Shown: piece by piece, positions 43,201 to 50,252 of the stretch
Numbering within the stretch: position 1 is the stretch's first letter
Layout of the letters: the number at the start of each line of letters is the position of its first letter
Assembly: GCA_013398275.1 (NCBI GenBank)
Contig: VZSE01004154.1
Span: forward strand, 371,976-435,975
Direction of reading: 5' to 3'
Origin: Promerops cafer
Taxonomy: Eukaryota > Chordata > Aves > Passeriformes > Nectariniidae
Length of the DNA: 64,000 nt
Notes under the pieces: generated by a model
The model's input: only the letters and a program-made list of their open reading frames with translations
What the model was told of the DNA's origin: nothing
Databases searched by the model: none
Translations under genes and position numbers: made by a program

Positions 43201-43757
43201 TGTTCTCTGTGTCAGGGGACACCCCACAGCACAGAAAACTCTCAAACATGGCAAAGTTCTAGTTCCTTCATTCTAGAAACAGGTTTTACCAGATACACAG
43301 TAAGAGCATAATTTCACCAATACAGTTCAACTGCTTGCCAGAAGTAGGAAATTACATGGGGAGCAAGTATCAAGTAGATTTCTTTCCCTAGAAAACAACC
43401 TAGCAAGAAAAAGAATATTACGCTGCCCACTGGAACAGAATAGAGTAATAGTGAAATGTATTCTAGCATATTCATTTAAAAGCTCACAAGACTCAATTTT
43501 GACTTCTTGCAACACTCTCATGATTTACACATTGCTGTAACATCTCTGAGCAGCTGCCACAAGTCAGTCCTCATTTTAAAGTAGTACGAGCAAAAGCCAT
43601 ACTGGTATTGGGCAGTCTTGCTTATCATATCCATTTAAAAACTGAGCTTACCTTAAAGATTTTTCAACTACCTGTGTACGAAAAACTTCTTCTTGGTCCA
43701 AGTTTATGGTACAGAAAAAGTCTCTCATTTTGTTGGGTACTAAGTGTTTGGCGTCAT
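7248..43757 (-). CDS. RASA2: RASA2, Ras GTPase-activating protein 2 (GAP1m), exons 2-24
   Basis: RASA2 accelerates GTP hydrolysis by Ras and switches off Ras-MAPK signalling at the plasma membrane; its PH domain binds phosphoinositides. Twenty-three exons were assembled by eye with GT/AG borders and matching phases, giving 800 full codons; numbering here starts at the first full codon of exon 2. Domains: rest of C2A (about 1-115), C2B (about 115-240), RasGAP (about 295-530), PH (about 558-660), Btk zinc finger (about 664-690), C-terminal tail to 800. The RasGAP arginine finger is R347 in VFRGNS and the second conserved motif is FLR with R461. The Btk zinc ligands are His and three Cys spaced +11, +12 and +22, exactly as in Btk. 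Exon 1 (N-terminus and start codon) is missing, probably inside the N run at 49678-49780. With it, the gene would have 24 exons, as in human. RASA3 is the closest paralogue, but the C-terminal tail (SSSAKYGS, then NPIVGK) is RASA2-like. Confidence 0.97.
8138..8327 (-). CDS. RASA2: RASA2 exon 23 (C-terminal tail)
   Basis: Encodes residues 729-790, ACGSIAVYQGPRKEPDDY through KKRSSSAKYGS. Acceptor TTTGTAG, donor GTGA/GTAAGTA. If the last intron were retained, translation would read GAG then TAA and stop at once. Confidence 0.97.
8916..9019 (-). CDS. RASA2: RASA2 exon 22
   Basis: Encodes residues 694-727, DVPADTQIEIDGDRETERIY then SLFTINRSKLQKLE. The DRETERIYSLF block is shared by the GAP1 family. 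Acceptor TGTTTAG, donor GAAG/GTACT. Confidence 0.96.
9778..9986 (-). CDS. RASA2: RASA2 exon 21 (PH end and Btk zinc finger)
   Basis: Encodes residues 624-692. The first part, MFQVLHGEKPLYIQANNC then VEASEWIEAL, ends the PH domain with its conserved Trp. The second part is the Btk-type zinc motif: His at exon residue 43 and Cys at 54, 55 and 65. This is the longest RASA2 coding exon seen. Acceptor TCTACAG, donor ACCGC/GTAAGT. Confidence 0.97.
10848..10930 (-). CDS. RASA2: RASA2 exon 20 (PH domain)
   Basis: Encodes residues 597-623, KEPIFTIPIKNILAVEKLDE then SSFNKKN. Acceptor TTTACAG, donor AAC/GTGGGT. Confidence 0.96.
11215..11321 (-). CDS. RASA2: RASA2 exon 19 (PH domain)
   Basis: Encodes residues 561-595, EMYKRAQGRTRIGKKNFKKR then WFCLTSREFTYHKQQ. 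The basic K/R-rich beta1-beta2 segment is where PH domains of this family contact phosphoinositide headgroups. Acceptor TTTACAG, donor AAG/GTAAA. Confidence 0.97.
12520..12593 (-). CDS. RASA2: RASA2 exon 18 (GAP-PH linker)
   Basis: Encodes residues 536-559, FLDDVSSTESKEPSGVSEPV then HLKE. The acceptor is the less common CCTTAAG and the donor is AGG/GTGAAT. The last 2 nt begin a split Gly codon. Confidence 0.94.
13053..13130 (-). CDS. RASA2: RASA2 exon 17 (end of RasGAP)
   Basis: Encodes residues 510-535, SSFKETFMCEFFKTFQEEK then FTESVKK, the last GAP-domain helices. Acceptor CTTTCAG, donor AAG/GTACC. Confidence 0.97.
13220..13306 (-). CDS. RASA2: RASA2 exon 16 (RasGAP)
   Basis: Encodes residues 481-509, DAQTSRTLTLISKAIQTLGS then WGSLTKSKL. 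Acceptor GTTTTAG, donor CTT/GTAAGG. It is separated from exon 17 by an intron of only 89 nt. Confidence 0.96.
14501..14607 (-). CDS. RASA2: RASA2 exon 15 (RasGAP FLR motif)
   Basis: Encodes residues 446-480, DPHVQYSAVSSFVFLRFFA through LRPHHP. It holds the conserved FLR signature with R461, which in Ras-GAPs stabilises the finger loop. Acceptor CTGCAG, donor CCA/GTAAGTC. Confidence 0.97.
15995..16118 (-). CDS. RASA2: RASA2 exon 14 (RasGAP)
   Basis: Encodes residues 404-444, ENLRYYVDKVFREIVQSS through HLAAKRFP. Acceptor ATTGCAG, donor CCAA/GTAAGTG. The last nt begins a split Asn codon. Confidence 0.97.
16718..16792 (-). CDS. RASA2: RASA2 exon 13 (RasGAP)
   Basis: Encodes residues 379-403, ICESPKPCEIDPIKLREGDN then VEINM. 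Both ends fall on codon boundaries. Acceptor GTTTCAG, donor ATG/GTGAGT. Confidence 0.95.
17234..17348 (-). CDS. RASA2: RASA2 exon 12 (RasGAP arginine finger)
   Basis: Encodes residues 341-378, EANTVFRGNSLATRCVDEMM through LKPVIDE. R347 in the VFRGNS motif aligns with the catalytic arginine finger of Ras-GAPs, so catalytic competence looks intact. Acceptor CCTACAG, donor GAG/GTATG. Confidence 0.97.
18622..18770 (-). CDS. RASA2: RASA2 exon 11 (RasGAP start)
   Basis: Encodes residues 291-339, PISASAAYILSEVCRDKYDA through ELDLKDT. These are the first helices of the GAP domain. Acceptor CTCACAG, donor CCCA/GTATGT; the last 2 nt begin a split Gln codon. Confidence 0.97.
19915..20071 (-). CDS. RASA2: RASA2 exon 10 (linker into RasGAP)
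   Basis: Encodes residues 239-290, YLLQPRENGNKSSKTDD through LLLKSSDVQ. This is the linker between C2B and the GAP domain, including LPSEYY. Acceptor CTTACAG, donor CAG/GTAC. Confidence 0.96.
22163..22261 (-). CDS. RASA2: RASA2 exon 9 (end of C2B)
   Basis: Encodes residues 206-237, VDLWNNGNLVQDIFLGEIK through NDSFQA, ending in a split Trp codon. Acceptor TTTTCAG, donor ATG/GTGAG. One residue shorter near its end than mammalian RASA2 as I remember it. Confidence 0.96.
22781..22876. repeat. Poly-A tract with interspersed C
   Basis: Almost pure A with scattered single C, about 96 bases. The proximal part is pure A and it decays into ACAAAA-type units on the right. It lies in RASA2 intron 8. 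No processed gene copy or L1-like body was recognised on its left, so I treat it as a simple repeat. Confidence 0.9.
23690..23766 (-). CDS. RASA2: RASA2 exon 8 (C2B domain)
   Basis: Encodes residues 180-204, VTRSSSYTKKSQFQVEEED then IEKLEV. Acceptor CTTGCAG, donor TCAG/GTAAGA. The last 2 nt begin a split Arg codon. Confidence 0.96.
25019..25091 (-). CDS. RASA2: RASA2 exon 7 (C2B domain)
   Basis: Encodes residues 156-179, NDQKKTKVKKKTSNPQFNE then TFYFE, the C2 polybasic strand and NPQFNE motif. Acceptor GGAACAG, donor GAG/GTAATT. Confidence 0.97.
25982..26036. repeat. 33-bp-period tandem duplication, two copies
   Basis: CAGAAAATGTATGTCAATTT (25982-26001) recurs as CAGAGAATGTATGTCAATTT (26015-26034), with one mismatch; the next two bases (AC) also match. 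The period is 33 bases. It lies inside RASA2 intron 6. Confidence 0.85.
26915..26998 (-). CDS. RASA2: RASA2 exon 6 (C2B domain)
   Basis: Encodes residues 128-154, IKECHGLPLINGQNCDPYA through LVGPS. The CDPYATVSL segment is the typical C2 loop-1 Asp-Pro-Tyr motif. Acceptor CTTGTAG, donor CCAG/GTAAC. Confidence 0.97.
26999..33602 (-). other. RASA2: RASA2 intron 5, no gene seen
   Basis: The largest fully sequenced RASA2 intron. A less AT-rich stretch at roughly 28700-29700 has open frames (28853-29041, 28933-29268) without any family signature. No LTR, LINE tail or RNA gene was recognised. Confidence 0.55.
33603..33679 (-). CDS. RASA2: RASA2 exon 5 (C2A-C2B junction)
   Basis: Encodes residues 102-126, GKVHLELKLNELITDNGS through QQLVV. 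Acceptor TTTTTCAG, donor ACA/GTAAGG. The last 2 nt begin a split His codon. Confidence 0.97.
33680..37255 (-). other. RASA2: RASA2 intron 4
   Basis: AT-rich intron holding one short CR1 tail remnant near 36.3 kb. The open frames here (33916-34296, 34394-34666 and others) lack domain signatures and are not supported as genes. Confidence 0.55.
36274..36327 (+). mobile_element. CR1 3'-tail remnant
   Basis: The segment reads GATCATCTCTAGGTCCCTTC, then CATTCTATTCC and ATTCTATCAT, which is the CR1 3' end with its ATTCTATG-type tail. Only about 54 bases are recognisable. Confidence 0.7.
37256..37350 (-). CDS. RASA2: RASA2 exon 4 (end of C2A)
   Basis: Encodes residues 71-101, KVSIKKEDLCNYTGKENW through PVDSNSEVQ. 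Borders are CCCTCAG acceptor and TCAG/GTAAC donor. Ends on a codon boundary. Confidence 0.97.
37351..38367 (-). other. RASA2: RASA2 intron 3
   Basis: AT-rich intron of about 1 kb. It contains a small cluster of alternating direct and inverted copies of ATTCCACAATT at 37995-38033. No gene was seen. Confidence 0.6.
38368..38471 (-). CDS. RASA2: RASA2 exon 3 (C2A domain)
   Basis: Encodes residues 36-69, PYFGEEFYFEIPRTF and onward to LQKDLRI, the central C2A beta strands. Borders are TTTTCAG acceptor and ATAG/GTAAGTG donor. Starts with 1 nt and ends with 1 nt of split codons. Confidence 0.97.
38472..43651 (-). other. RASA2: RASA2 intron 2, no gene seen
   Basis: AT-rich intron of about 5.2 kb. 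It contains a single ambiguous base (n) at 41218 beside a run of C on a poly-A background, which suggests a low-quality consensus position. I recognised no transposable element or RNA gene. Confidence 0.55.
43652..43757 (-). CDS. RASA2: RASA2 exon 2 (C2A domain)
   Basis: Encodes residues 1-34, beginning DAKHLVPNKMRDFF and ending VVEKSL. The acceptor follows a long T-run (poly-A on the plus strand) and the donor is AAG/GTAAG. The exon starts with 2 nt and ends with 2 nt of split codons. Compared with mammalian RASA2 as I remember it (LLPYLGPHKMRD), about four residues are missing between LVP and NKMRD. Confidence 0.95.
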
Positions 43758-45939
43758 CTGTAAAAAAAAAAAAAAAATACTGTAAATATTGCAGGGGAAA
43801 ACCAAAATATTAGGTACAAGAATGCTACAGTTTTAGTGTGTTCAAAATATTTATTTTTCCATTCAGCGTGCATTTTGATCTTAATTTTCAATTCGTAAGC
43901 TTCAAGAGGGGAGAGAAGTTGCTACATCCAGCTTCACATGGAATAAGAGTTGACAGGAAGAGACACACTCTGACTCATGAACACTACTTCCTGCAGCACC
44001 TGCACTTTCCCTTGAAAGGTCTCATCTCTGGCTTGACCCTGCACAACTTGCTAAATCTGAGACACTCACAGCCTGAGGTCATATGGCATTAGGTCATAAC
44101 ACCAAGACATGATCTGCCTGAGCTATTGTTCACTTGGTATTTTCTCCGCAAATACTTTGGCTAAAGGAAGCTGATTAATAAGAACTTGCCCATCAAAACT
44201 TTATTTCATTTTCCACAATGAACAGCAGATTTTGAGATGGCTGAGCCTTTGATATATATGCCTCATGAGGCCTGTTCATTTTTCCCTAACTAGTAGAAGG
44301 GAGAAATAATCACCTCCTAATTCAATGCAACATGGAAAAGAATAAAAGGAAGTATCTAATAAGAAAGAAAGATTGGCAGCACAAGAATAGAAAGATTTGC
44401 TGGGTATTGAATCTAGGCCACTGCAATTACATGCTGGACATAAGGCAGATCTGTTGGGAAATGGTTCCCTCTAAGCAATCACAGCTAAAACCAGTTGAAG
44501 TTGGAAGGCTCTTCCAAAATCCAAATGCTACAGACATCTACATTAATTTATAGCAACACTGTTCTCTAGATTAAACAGTGACTTTCTGCCCAGATGTCTC
44601 CTCCTCCTTTGAGCATCCGATGACAGCACACAGACCTTTTCCACCTTTTATTTTGCTAAAAGAAATTACAAGCTTTTCTGGTACTCTCTCCCATGAGAGG
44701 CTCCTGAACAGAGCAGGTGATCTGTCCCTTTTCCAAACCATGGGCAATAAGAATTGCATTAGGTCTTAGCCAGGACCTCTCACAGTAGTACCCATCCTTG
44801 CCTGCTGCTGGAAATACCTCTCCTGATGACATGAGGAATCAACTTTATCTAAATATTATCTATTTATATAAGATATTAAAAATAGGATGAAAATATATGA
44901 AAGTATTGAGTTTTAATTACTTTTATGCCTGAAGAGCATAAGACCTTTCAGAAAGCACAGCTTGAAACTAGATTTGAAATGTCATACATGTTTATTTTTT
45001 AAAAATGCAAATATGAAGCACAGTGAGTAAGCTTTATTCTCTATACTGGTAAGATGTAAAATAAAAGTTCTGTTTTCTCTCTCCTCCACACTCTTTTTGT
45101 GTTAGATGGTTAATTTAACCTATTACAGTCTTGGAAGTTAAGTACATAAAGCCCAGCACTGGAAAGGCTGCCCCGACTGTCTCTGAGCAGAGAACATGAC
45201 AGTTTAGCAGGAACACAGACTGAACTTCAATCATGACATTTTCCAGGTCAGGGATATGTACACTGATGGAAAGCATGAACAGACACTTAAGGAACTTCCA
45301 CAGTTAAAACTTGTGCTCTCAGAAGCATCAACAAGCTTTTCATCAACTTGGGTGTGGGAGAGGAGGAAGTATACACATTATTTTTAAACACCATACTTCA
45401 TGTTGACGGATTGAGAGATGTGAACAGAACCTTGTTTTAATAGCTTTAGACACCAAAAAGGGACTAAACTCCAAGTCACCCTTAAGTGAGATATTGCAGG
45501 AGAACCAAGGAAAGCATCAGATTACCACTACCTAAACTTTTTTTAAGGAAGAGCTAATTTAATAAAACATATGAAATATAAAAAGCAATTTATCAATCTG
45601 GATGTAATCCCCAGAGAGCTCCTGATACCAAAAGTTTGTAATTAATAAGCATGAACTGCATGTGTCAGCTGTTCCTGAGAAGAATCTTAATTTTTTAGTT
45701 AATACTTGGCACGGTCCTGTTTTCCCATAAAATATTTAAAATATAACATTATTTAATCATCACTGTAAAGGCACAGTACAGTGGACTTTGAAAGGAAATT
45801 ACAGTTTCCTATTTTCTTAAAAGGAGTAAAAATTAAATATTTCTGAATAATTCACTATTTGTATGTATATTATAGTGCAGTTTTTCAGTTTTAAAAGAAA
45901 CTTTCCACCCAGGGGAATACACAAAACACAGGTTTTGAT

Positions 45940-46070
45940 TTCAGCTGGTTAGAGCATGGTGCTAATAACACCAAAGCTGTGAGTTCAATCCCCATATGAG
46001 CCATTCACTTAAGAGCTGAAACTGATGATCCTTGTAGGGTACTTTTCAACTCAGAATATTCTGTGATCTG
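45940..46070 (+). mobile_element. tRNA-Ile-derived SINE with CR1-like tail (TguSINE1-like)
   Basis: The left half aligns with tRNA-Ile: CAGCTGGTTAGAGCATGGTG (A box and D arm), CTAATAACACCAA (anticodon arm, AAT anticodon), GAGTTCAATCCCC (B box) and ATGAGCCA (acceptor end). The right half reads GATGATCCTTGTAGGG and TTCAACTCAGAATATTCTGTG, matching CR1 3' ends. This tRNA-plus-CR1 design is that of the passerine TguSINE1 family. The 5' acceptor strand is degraded, so it is a retroposed copy rather than a functional tRNA gene. Confidence 0.85.
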
Positions 46071-47840
46071 ATTTTCCAATGAATTAAAAACCTTTATTTT
46101 GTAGCCCAAGTGTGTGGCTTTAAAGCACAGACAAACTTATGGGAGGAAGAGGATCCTCAATCCTGAATTAAAAATAACCTCAGTGCACTTGTCAGGTGAA
46201 ACACAGCATGAGATTTCGCATCCTTTCTAACACCTCTTAGTATCTGTGACTGTGGGAGACTTTTCACCCATATAGTGATCCAACTCTTCCAAGAAGCCTA
46301 TTTTCTTTAAAAAAAAGGCTCAAGTCTTCGATTACACTATGTGTTCCTCTTTCTGACAAACCTAAGGCTATAATGGTTGCATAAAAATCAAGTATTAACA
46401 ACATCAGATAACTCCTTGAATGTTTACACTTTCAGTACATATATGTAATATCCTCAGTCGAGTAAAAGTGTGCAATTAGTGTCCATCTTCTAAATGTCTT
46501 TGTTCTGGGTCCCTGTCAGAAGACATTTATGCGCACAAACCCTGAAGTATTTGCTTCACAGACTAAACATATTATATAGCAACAACCAATTCCACTCCAG
46601 GAGTGCAGCACAATCCAAGATAACCACGCACTGTTAAAAACACAGTGCAAGTTTGAAAAAGAATGCATCCTGAATTTTGTCAAATGAGCTCTAGGAGACA
46701 ACAGGGACATTCTTCCAAGTGCTTCAGTAATGCAGGTTTCAGTAAACACTCAAAAAATCAAGGCAACTAAAATCACTTACTGTACTTCTGTATAGCATAA
46801 AATGAAAACAGAAGCCACAGCCTGAAACACTATGCTACAAGATACGCCTAAAGCTACCTGACACCACATACCTTTGTAAAGCATTTTCGTCACTACTATG
46901 GCACATAAAATAGAGCCATCAATACAAAAGCATTGTCAAAAAGGAAAGACAGTCTTTTATTGGATTTTTGGTGAAAACCTGCTTAAGAGTAATACTACAT
47001 TTTCCAAAAATATTACAGGGTCTTAAACAGGCAAGACCAGTTCATCTCACTTCACTTGAAAACTGGAGGCAGAAGACTGGTTGCAAACACTGTCAGCCCA
47101 CAAAAATAGGGTACCAGGGACTGCAAATGTGTCCTTGCTCAGGTTCTTCACTGCTAGGTATGCAATGGCTGCTTAAGCCACATTTAAGAATGTCTCAATT
47201 CTAAATCTGGTGTAATGATTTGTATAACATTGCTAAATTTAGATTTTGCCACCAATTTGTGCATTGCAAAACAGTATAAATAACAACTTTCTGCAGATGG
47301 TGTTTTCTGTACATGCAGAATTACACAGAACTGACATTACCTCATTAAACTACCATGCTCTCTCATGCAACACACATAAAATGAGCCAGTGTCAAGTTTT
47401 AATTGCCAGCAGAGCTTGGGCACCAAAATGTATTCTCCTTGTAAGAAACATGCTATAAGGAATTCCTTCAGACTATGAACATCAGCTTTCCAAAGTGACG
47501 TCTGCTATTGCTAATCCCCCCAGATCAAGGAGGATCACATTATTACATTTGTTTATTATTGTTCATTCAGAGGGTTTTCCCCTACAAAACACAGAATTAA
47601 AATACTAGCAAGAAGTGAAAATAACACAGTATTTGTTGTGCGAAGAAGCCAAAAGAGCATCTAGGCATCAGAGGGTTCCCAAGCTTCCATAGCATATTTA
47701 ACTCATTGAGTATTTAAACAGTTTTTGTTTTCTTAGAAGAAATAAACAGGTTTACAAAGTGACTTTCACACTGTTCCAAGACATGTCTTTTATTGCAGCT
47801 GTTATTTCCACTCATTTTTCAAACGGGTTCTTAAAGGCCC

Positions 47841-47894
47841 ATCTTTAGCAATGAACTTTTCATATATTCCCCCAGGAAGAAGGTCACAGTCCTC
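47841..47894 (+). repeat. Diverged direct copy of the foldback arm
   Basis: ATCTTTAGCAATGAACTTTT, then CATATATTC and AGGAAGAAGGTCACAGTCCT, resembles the left foldback arm 330 bases to the right (ATCTTTAGCAACCAACTTCT, then TATATATTC and AGGAAGCAGGTCATAGTCCT). Several substitutions separate the copies. Confidence 0.75.
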
Positions 47895-48160
47895 TGTTTA
47901 CTGACACTTTTGTCAGTTAACTGAACATTCAAAATTACAATACAACCACAGGCTCAATCCATAACGCATAAATGGGACAATAAATTTGGTTTCAACATAA
48001 GTCTCAAGACATTTTGCTTTGTTTTTTAATGTTTAGTGGAAAACTTTCATCAGGTTCAAGCATCCCAAAATGTAAAACTCACTGAATGTTGTGTAGTCCA
48101 GTGTTGACAAAACCTTATGATAAAAGATAGGAAGTAGCATAGTATAAAAAAATAAGCCAG

Positions 48161-48287
48161 CTTCAATAATCTTTAGCAACCAACTTCTTATATATTCCTA
48201 GGAAGCAGGTCATAGTCCTTCCTAGGGAGTACTATGACCTGCTTCCTAGGGAAGACATAAAATGTTGGTTGCTAGAGATTACTGAAG
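48161..48287. repeat. Foldback (inverted repeat) with about 56-bp arms
   Basis: The left arm 48161-48216 and right arm 48231-48287 are reverse complements with a few mismatches. The inner 20 bases are perfectly paired (48197-48216, CCTAGGAAGCAGGTCATAGT, with 48231-48250). The spacer is 14 bases. A diverged third copy lies at 47841-47894 in the same direction as the left arm. The right arm ends just before a 5'-truncated CR1. The family was not recognised. Confidence 0.9.
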
Positions 48288-48289
48288 AC

Positions 48290-48680
48290 AGATTAAGAAA
48301 GGTGGGGCTGCTCAGCCTGGAGAAGGTTGTGTGAAGACCTCACAGCAACCTTCCAATATCTCATGGGGGAAGCCGGAGATGGACTCTTCATCAGGAGCTG
48401 CAGTGACAGGATAAGGAGTAATGGGAACAAACTTAAAAGAGTGGAAATTTAGGTTAAATATATGGAAGAAATTCTTTACTCTGAGGGTGGTGAGGCGCTG
48501 GCACAGGTTGCCCAGACAAGCTGTGGATGCCCCATCCCTGGAAGCGTTCAAGGCCAGGCTGGATGGAGCTCTGAGATGGTGTAGCAGAAGGTGTCCTTGC
48601 CCATGGCAGCAGCATTGGAATGAGACGATATTTAAGGTCCTTTCCAAACCAAACCATTTCATAACCCTATGATTCTATGA
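48290..48680 (+). mobile_element. CR1 LINE, 5'-truncated
   Basis: The segment reads GGCTGCTCAGCCTGGAGAAG, later GAAATTCTTTACTCTGAGGG, then GATGCCCCATCCCTGGAAGC and CCTTGCCCATGGCAGCAGCA, and ends ACCCTATGATTCTATGA. These are landmarks of the CR1 3' region in consensus order with small deletions. The open frame at 48421-48672 is CR1-derived and not a gene. It lies in RASA2 intron 1. Confidence 0.93.
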
Positions 48681-48989
48681 ATTCATGCTTTAACCCCAAA
48701 ACTAACAGTATGGTTTTTTAAAGGATAGCTGGCCTGTATTATTTCTGTGCTAATTGCTAAGAGCAGCAGATCTCAGTGTGTGTTCAGCCTTGCCTACCTA
48801 ACCACGTCCTATTGCTCACACGTCGGACTGAGAGCACCTCCAGCTCCACTCCAGGCCATCTCCCGTTTTCATGACCCAGTCTTCTATTTACTGAAGACAC
48901 AGCAAATACATCTAGGCTGCATGACGATATTTAAGTAAACACGACTCCACTCCTCCACCAAACCTAATCCTTCAACATGTTTTCACAAC

Positions 48990-49985
48990 CGGTTCTCAAC
49001 CCCAGCGCCATGCCCGATTCAACTCGTTTCGCTTCATTCTCAAAAAAGTCGATCGGCTGCGTGAGAAAGGAAACAACCGGGCCGCGTCCAAGCGGTATGA
49101 ATGTACTCCGATACCCCTCAGGAAGCCACGGCACATCCTGTTTCTGCCACTCGCTTTGAAACGCTCCCCAGCCGCACCGCACTATCTGTGCGCCTCCCTG
49201 AGCCCTCCTCCCAGCCCATCCGACGGCCTCCCACGTTACCGAGGCTATCGGTATTGGCAGTCAGCACTTCCCAACCACCAAAATAAGGCCACCGGCCTCT
49301 CTCTCCGCCTCCTCCCGCTCGCACACACGCTGCATAGAGGCACGGGAGTACTGGTGACCGCTTCCAGAACAACCCTTTACCACCAACTTCCTGCACATCG
49401 CTAATTTCGCAATTTCAGCCTGACAAACAGACTCTGATGCCCGAGGTCCGGGCGGGAGGGGGCACTTCTGCTCGCCCGCTGACTCCAGGGATCCCTCGGA
49501 GCCACGGATGCTTCCCTGCCACTCCGGGCCTCCTGCGGCCCCGCCGCATCCATCCATCCACCCATCCCGCCCCGCTCCCGCCCCGGGGCGCGCAGACCCC
49601 GGCCCAGCCCCGCACGTGCCGTCGCTGCCGCCAAAAAGCCCCTCCGCGGGGCTGCCGCAGCCCGGCCCGACCCGCACNNNNNNNNNNNNNNNNNNNNNNN
49701 NNNNNNNNNNNNNNNNNNNNNNNNNNNNNNNNNNNNNNNNNNNNNNNNNNNNNNNNNNNNNNNNNNNNNNNNNNNNNNNNCCCCGCTGCCCGCGGGCACT
49801 ACCGGCCGGGGCGGGCGGGGGGCGCGGCGCCTGCGCTAGGGCGGCTTCTCACGCCGCGCTGTGAGGCGGCTGCGTCCGGGGTTCGCCACCGTGTGCTCCC
49901 ACCGGCTTGGAGTTGCGCTGTGCTGGGCGCCGGAGGGGTTCGGCCGGTTCCGGAGCTTCCCTTGACCGCCCCTTCCCCTGCTCTG
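48990..49985 (-). promoter_or_regulatory. RASA2: CpG-rich RASA2 promoter and first-exon region
   Basis: Sharp rise in G+C and CpG compared with the flanks, interrupted by the N run at 49678-49780. GC-box-like GGGGCGGGCGGGG lies at 49808-49820 and a GCGCAGGCGC motif (NRF1-like half site, minus strand) overlaps 49824-49838. Its position upstream of exon 2 on the minus strand makes it the expected RASA2 promoter. No TATA box was recognised. RASA2 exon 1 (start codon and the first residues of C2A) was not found in the flanking sequence. Confidence 0.75.
49678..49780. other. Assembly gap (103 N), likely hiding RASA2 exon 1
   Basis: A run of 103 n in the most GC-rich part of the window. The true length is unknown. 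Open frames that cross it (49401-49799, 49437-49988, 49508-49864) are artefacts of translating n. Exon 2 needs one upstream base to complete its first codon, so exon 1 must lie upstream, and this gap is the best place for it. Confidence 0.95.
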
Positions 49986-49987
49986 TA

Positions 49988-50252
49988 GTCAGGAAGACAG
50001 GACATAGCTTTAAGCTGCACCAGGGGAGGTTTAGGTTAGATATTAGGATGAAATTCTTCACAGAAAGGGTGATTAGACAGTGGAATGGGCTGCCAAGGGA
50101 AATGGTGGAGTCACCGTCCCTGGAGGTGTTTAAAGAAAGACTGGACGTGGCACTCAGGGCCAGGGTCTGGTTGACGAGGTGGTGTTGGGTCATAGGTTGG
50201 ACTCGGTGATCTCAGAGGTCTTTTCCAACCTAATCCGGTCTGTGGTTCTGTG
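49988..50252 (+). mobile_element. CR1 LINE beside the RASA2 promoter
   Basis: The segment reads GACAGGACATAGCTTTAAGC, AGATATTAGGATGAAATTCT, GAGTCACCGTCCCTGGAGGT, then GGTTGGACTCGGTGATCTC and TTTTCCAACCTAATCC with a GTTCTGTG tail. It is antisense to RASA2 and begins immediately upstream of its CpG island. It shares its tail type with the CR1 at the left edge of the window. Confidence 0.93.

Larger units (their letters stand above)
43758..49677 (-). other. RASA2: RASA2 intron 1, 3' portion
   Basis: Probable first intron, running from exon 2 back to the assembly gap. It contains a tRNA-Ile-derived SINE, a foldback repeat, a CR1 and the downstream half of the promoter CpG island, each listed separately. 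The base next to the gap on the minus strand reads GTGCGGGT, which could be the exon 1 donor, but this cannot be verified. Confidence 0.6.

Noticed and set aside
45940..46020. A functional tRNA-Ile gene
   Set aside because: The acceptor stem 5' strand is missing, base pairs are broken, and the tRNA part is joined to a CR1-like tail, so it is a SINE copy.
48312..48672. Open frames of 116 and 83 codons at 48.3-48.7 kb
   Set aside because: They lie wholly within a CR1 copy.
49261..49988. Long open frames in the GC-rich block (138, 132 and 183 codons)
   Set aside because: CpG-rich DNA yields chance open frames with Pro/Arg/Gly/Ala-rich translations, and several cross the N run. None resembles the RASA2 N-terminus.
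49849..50209. Open frames of 114 and 100 codons at 49.8-50.2 kb
   Set aside because: They are translations of CR1 joined to CpG-island sequence.
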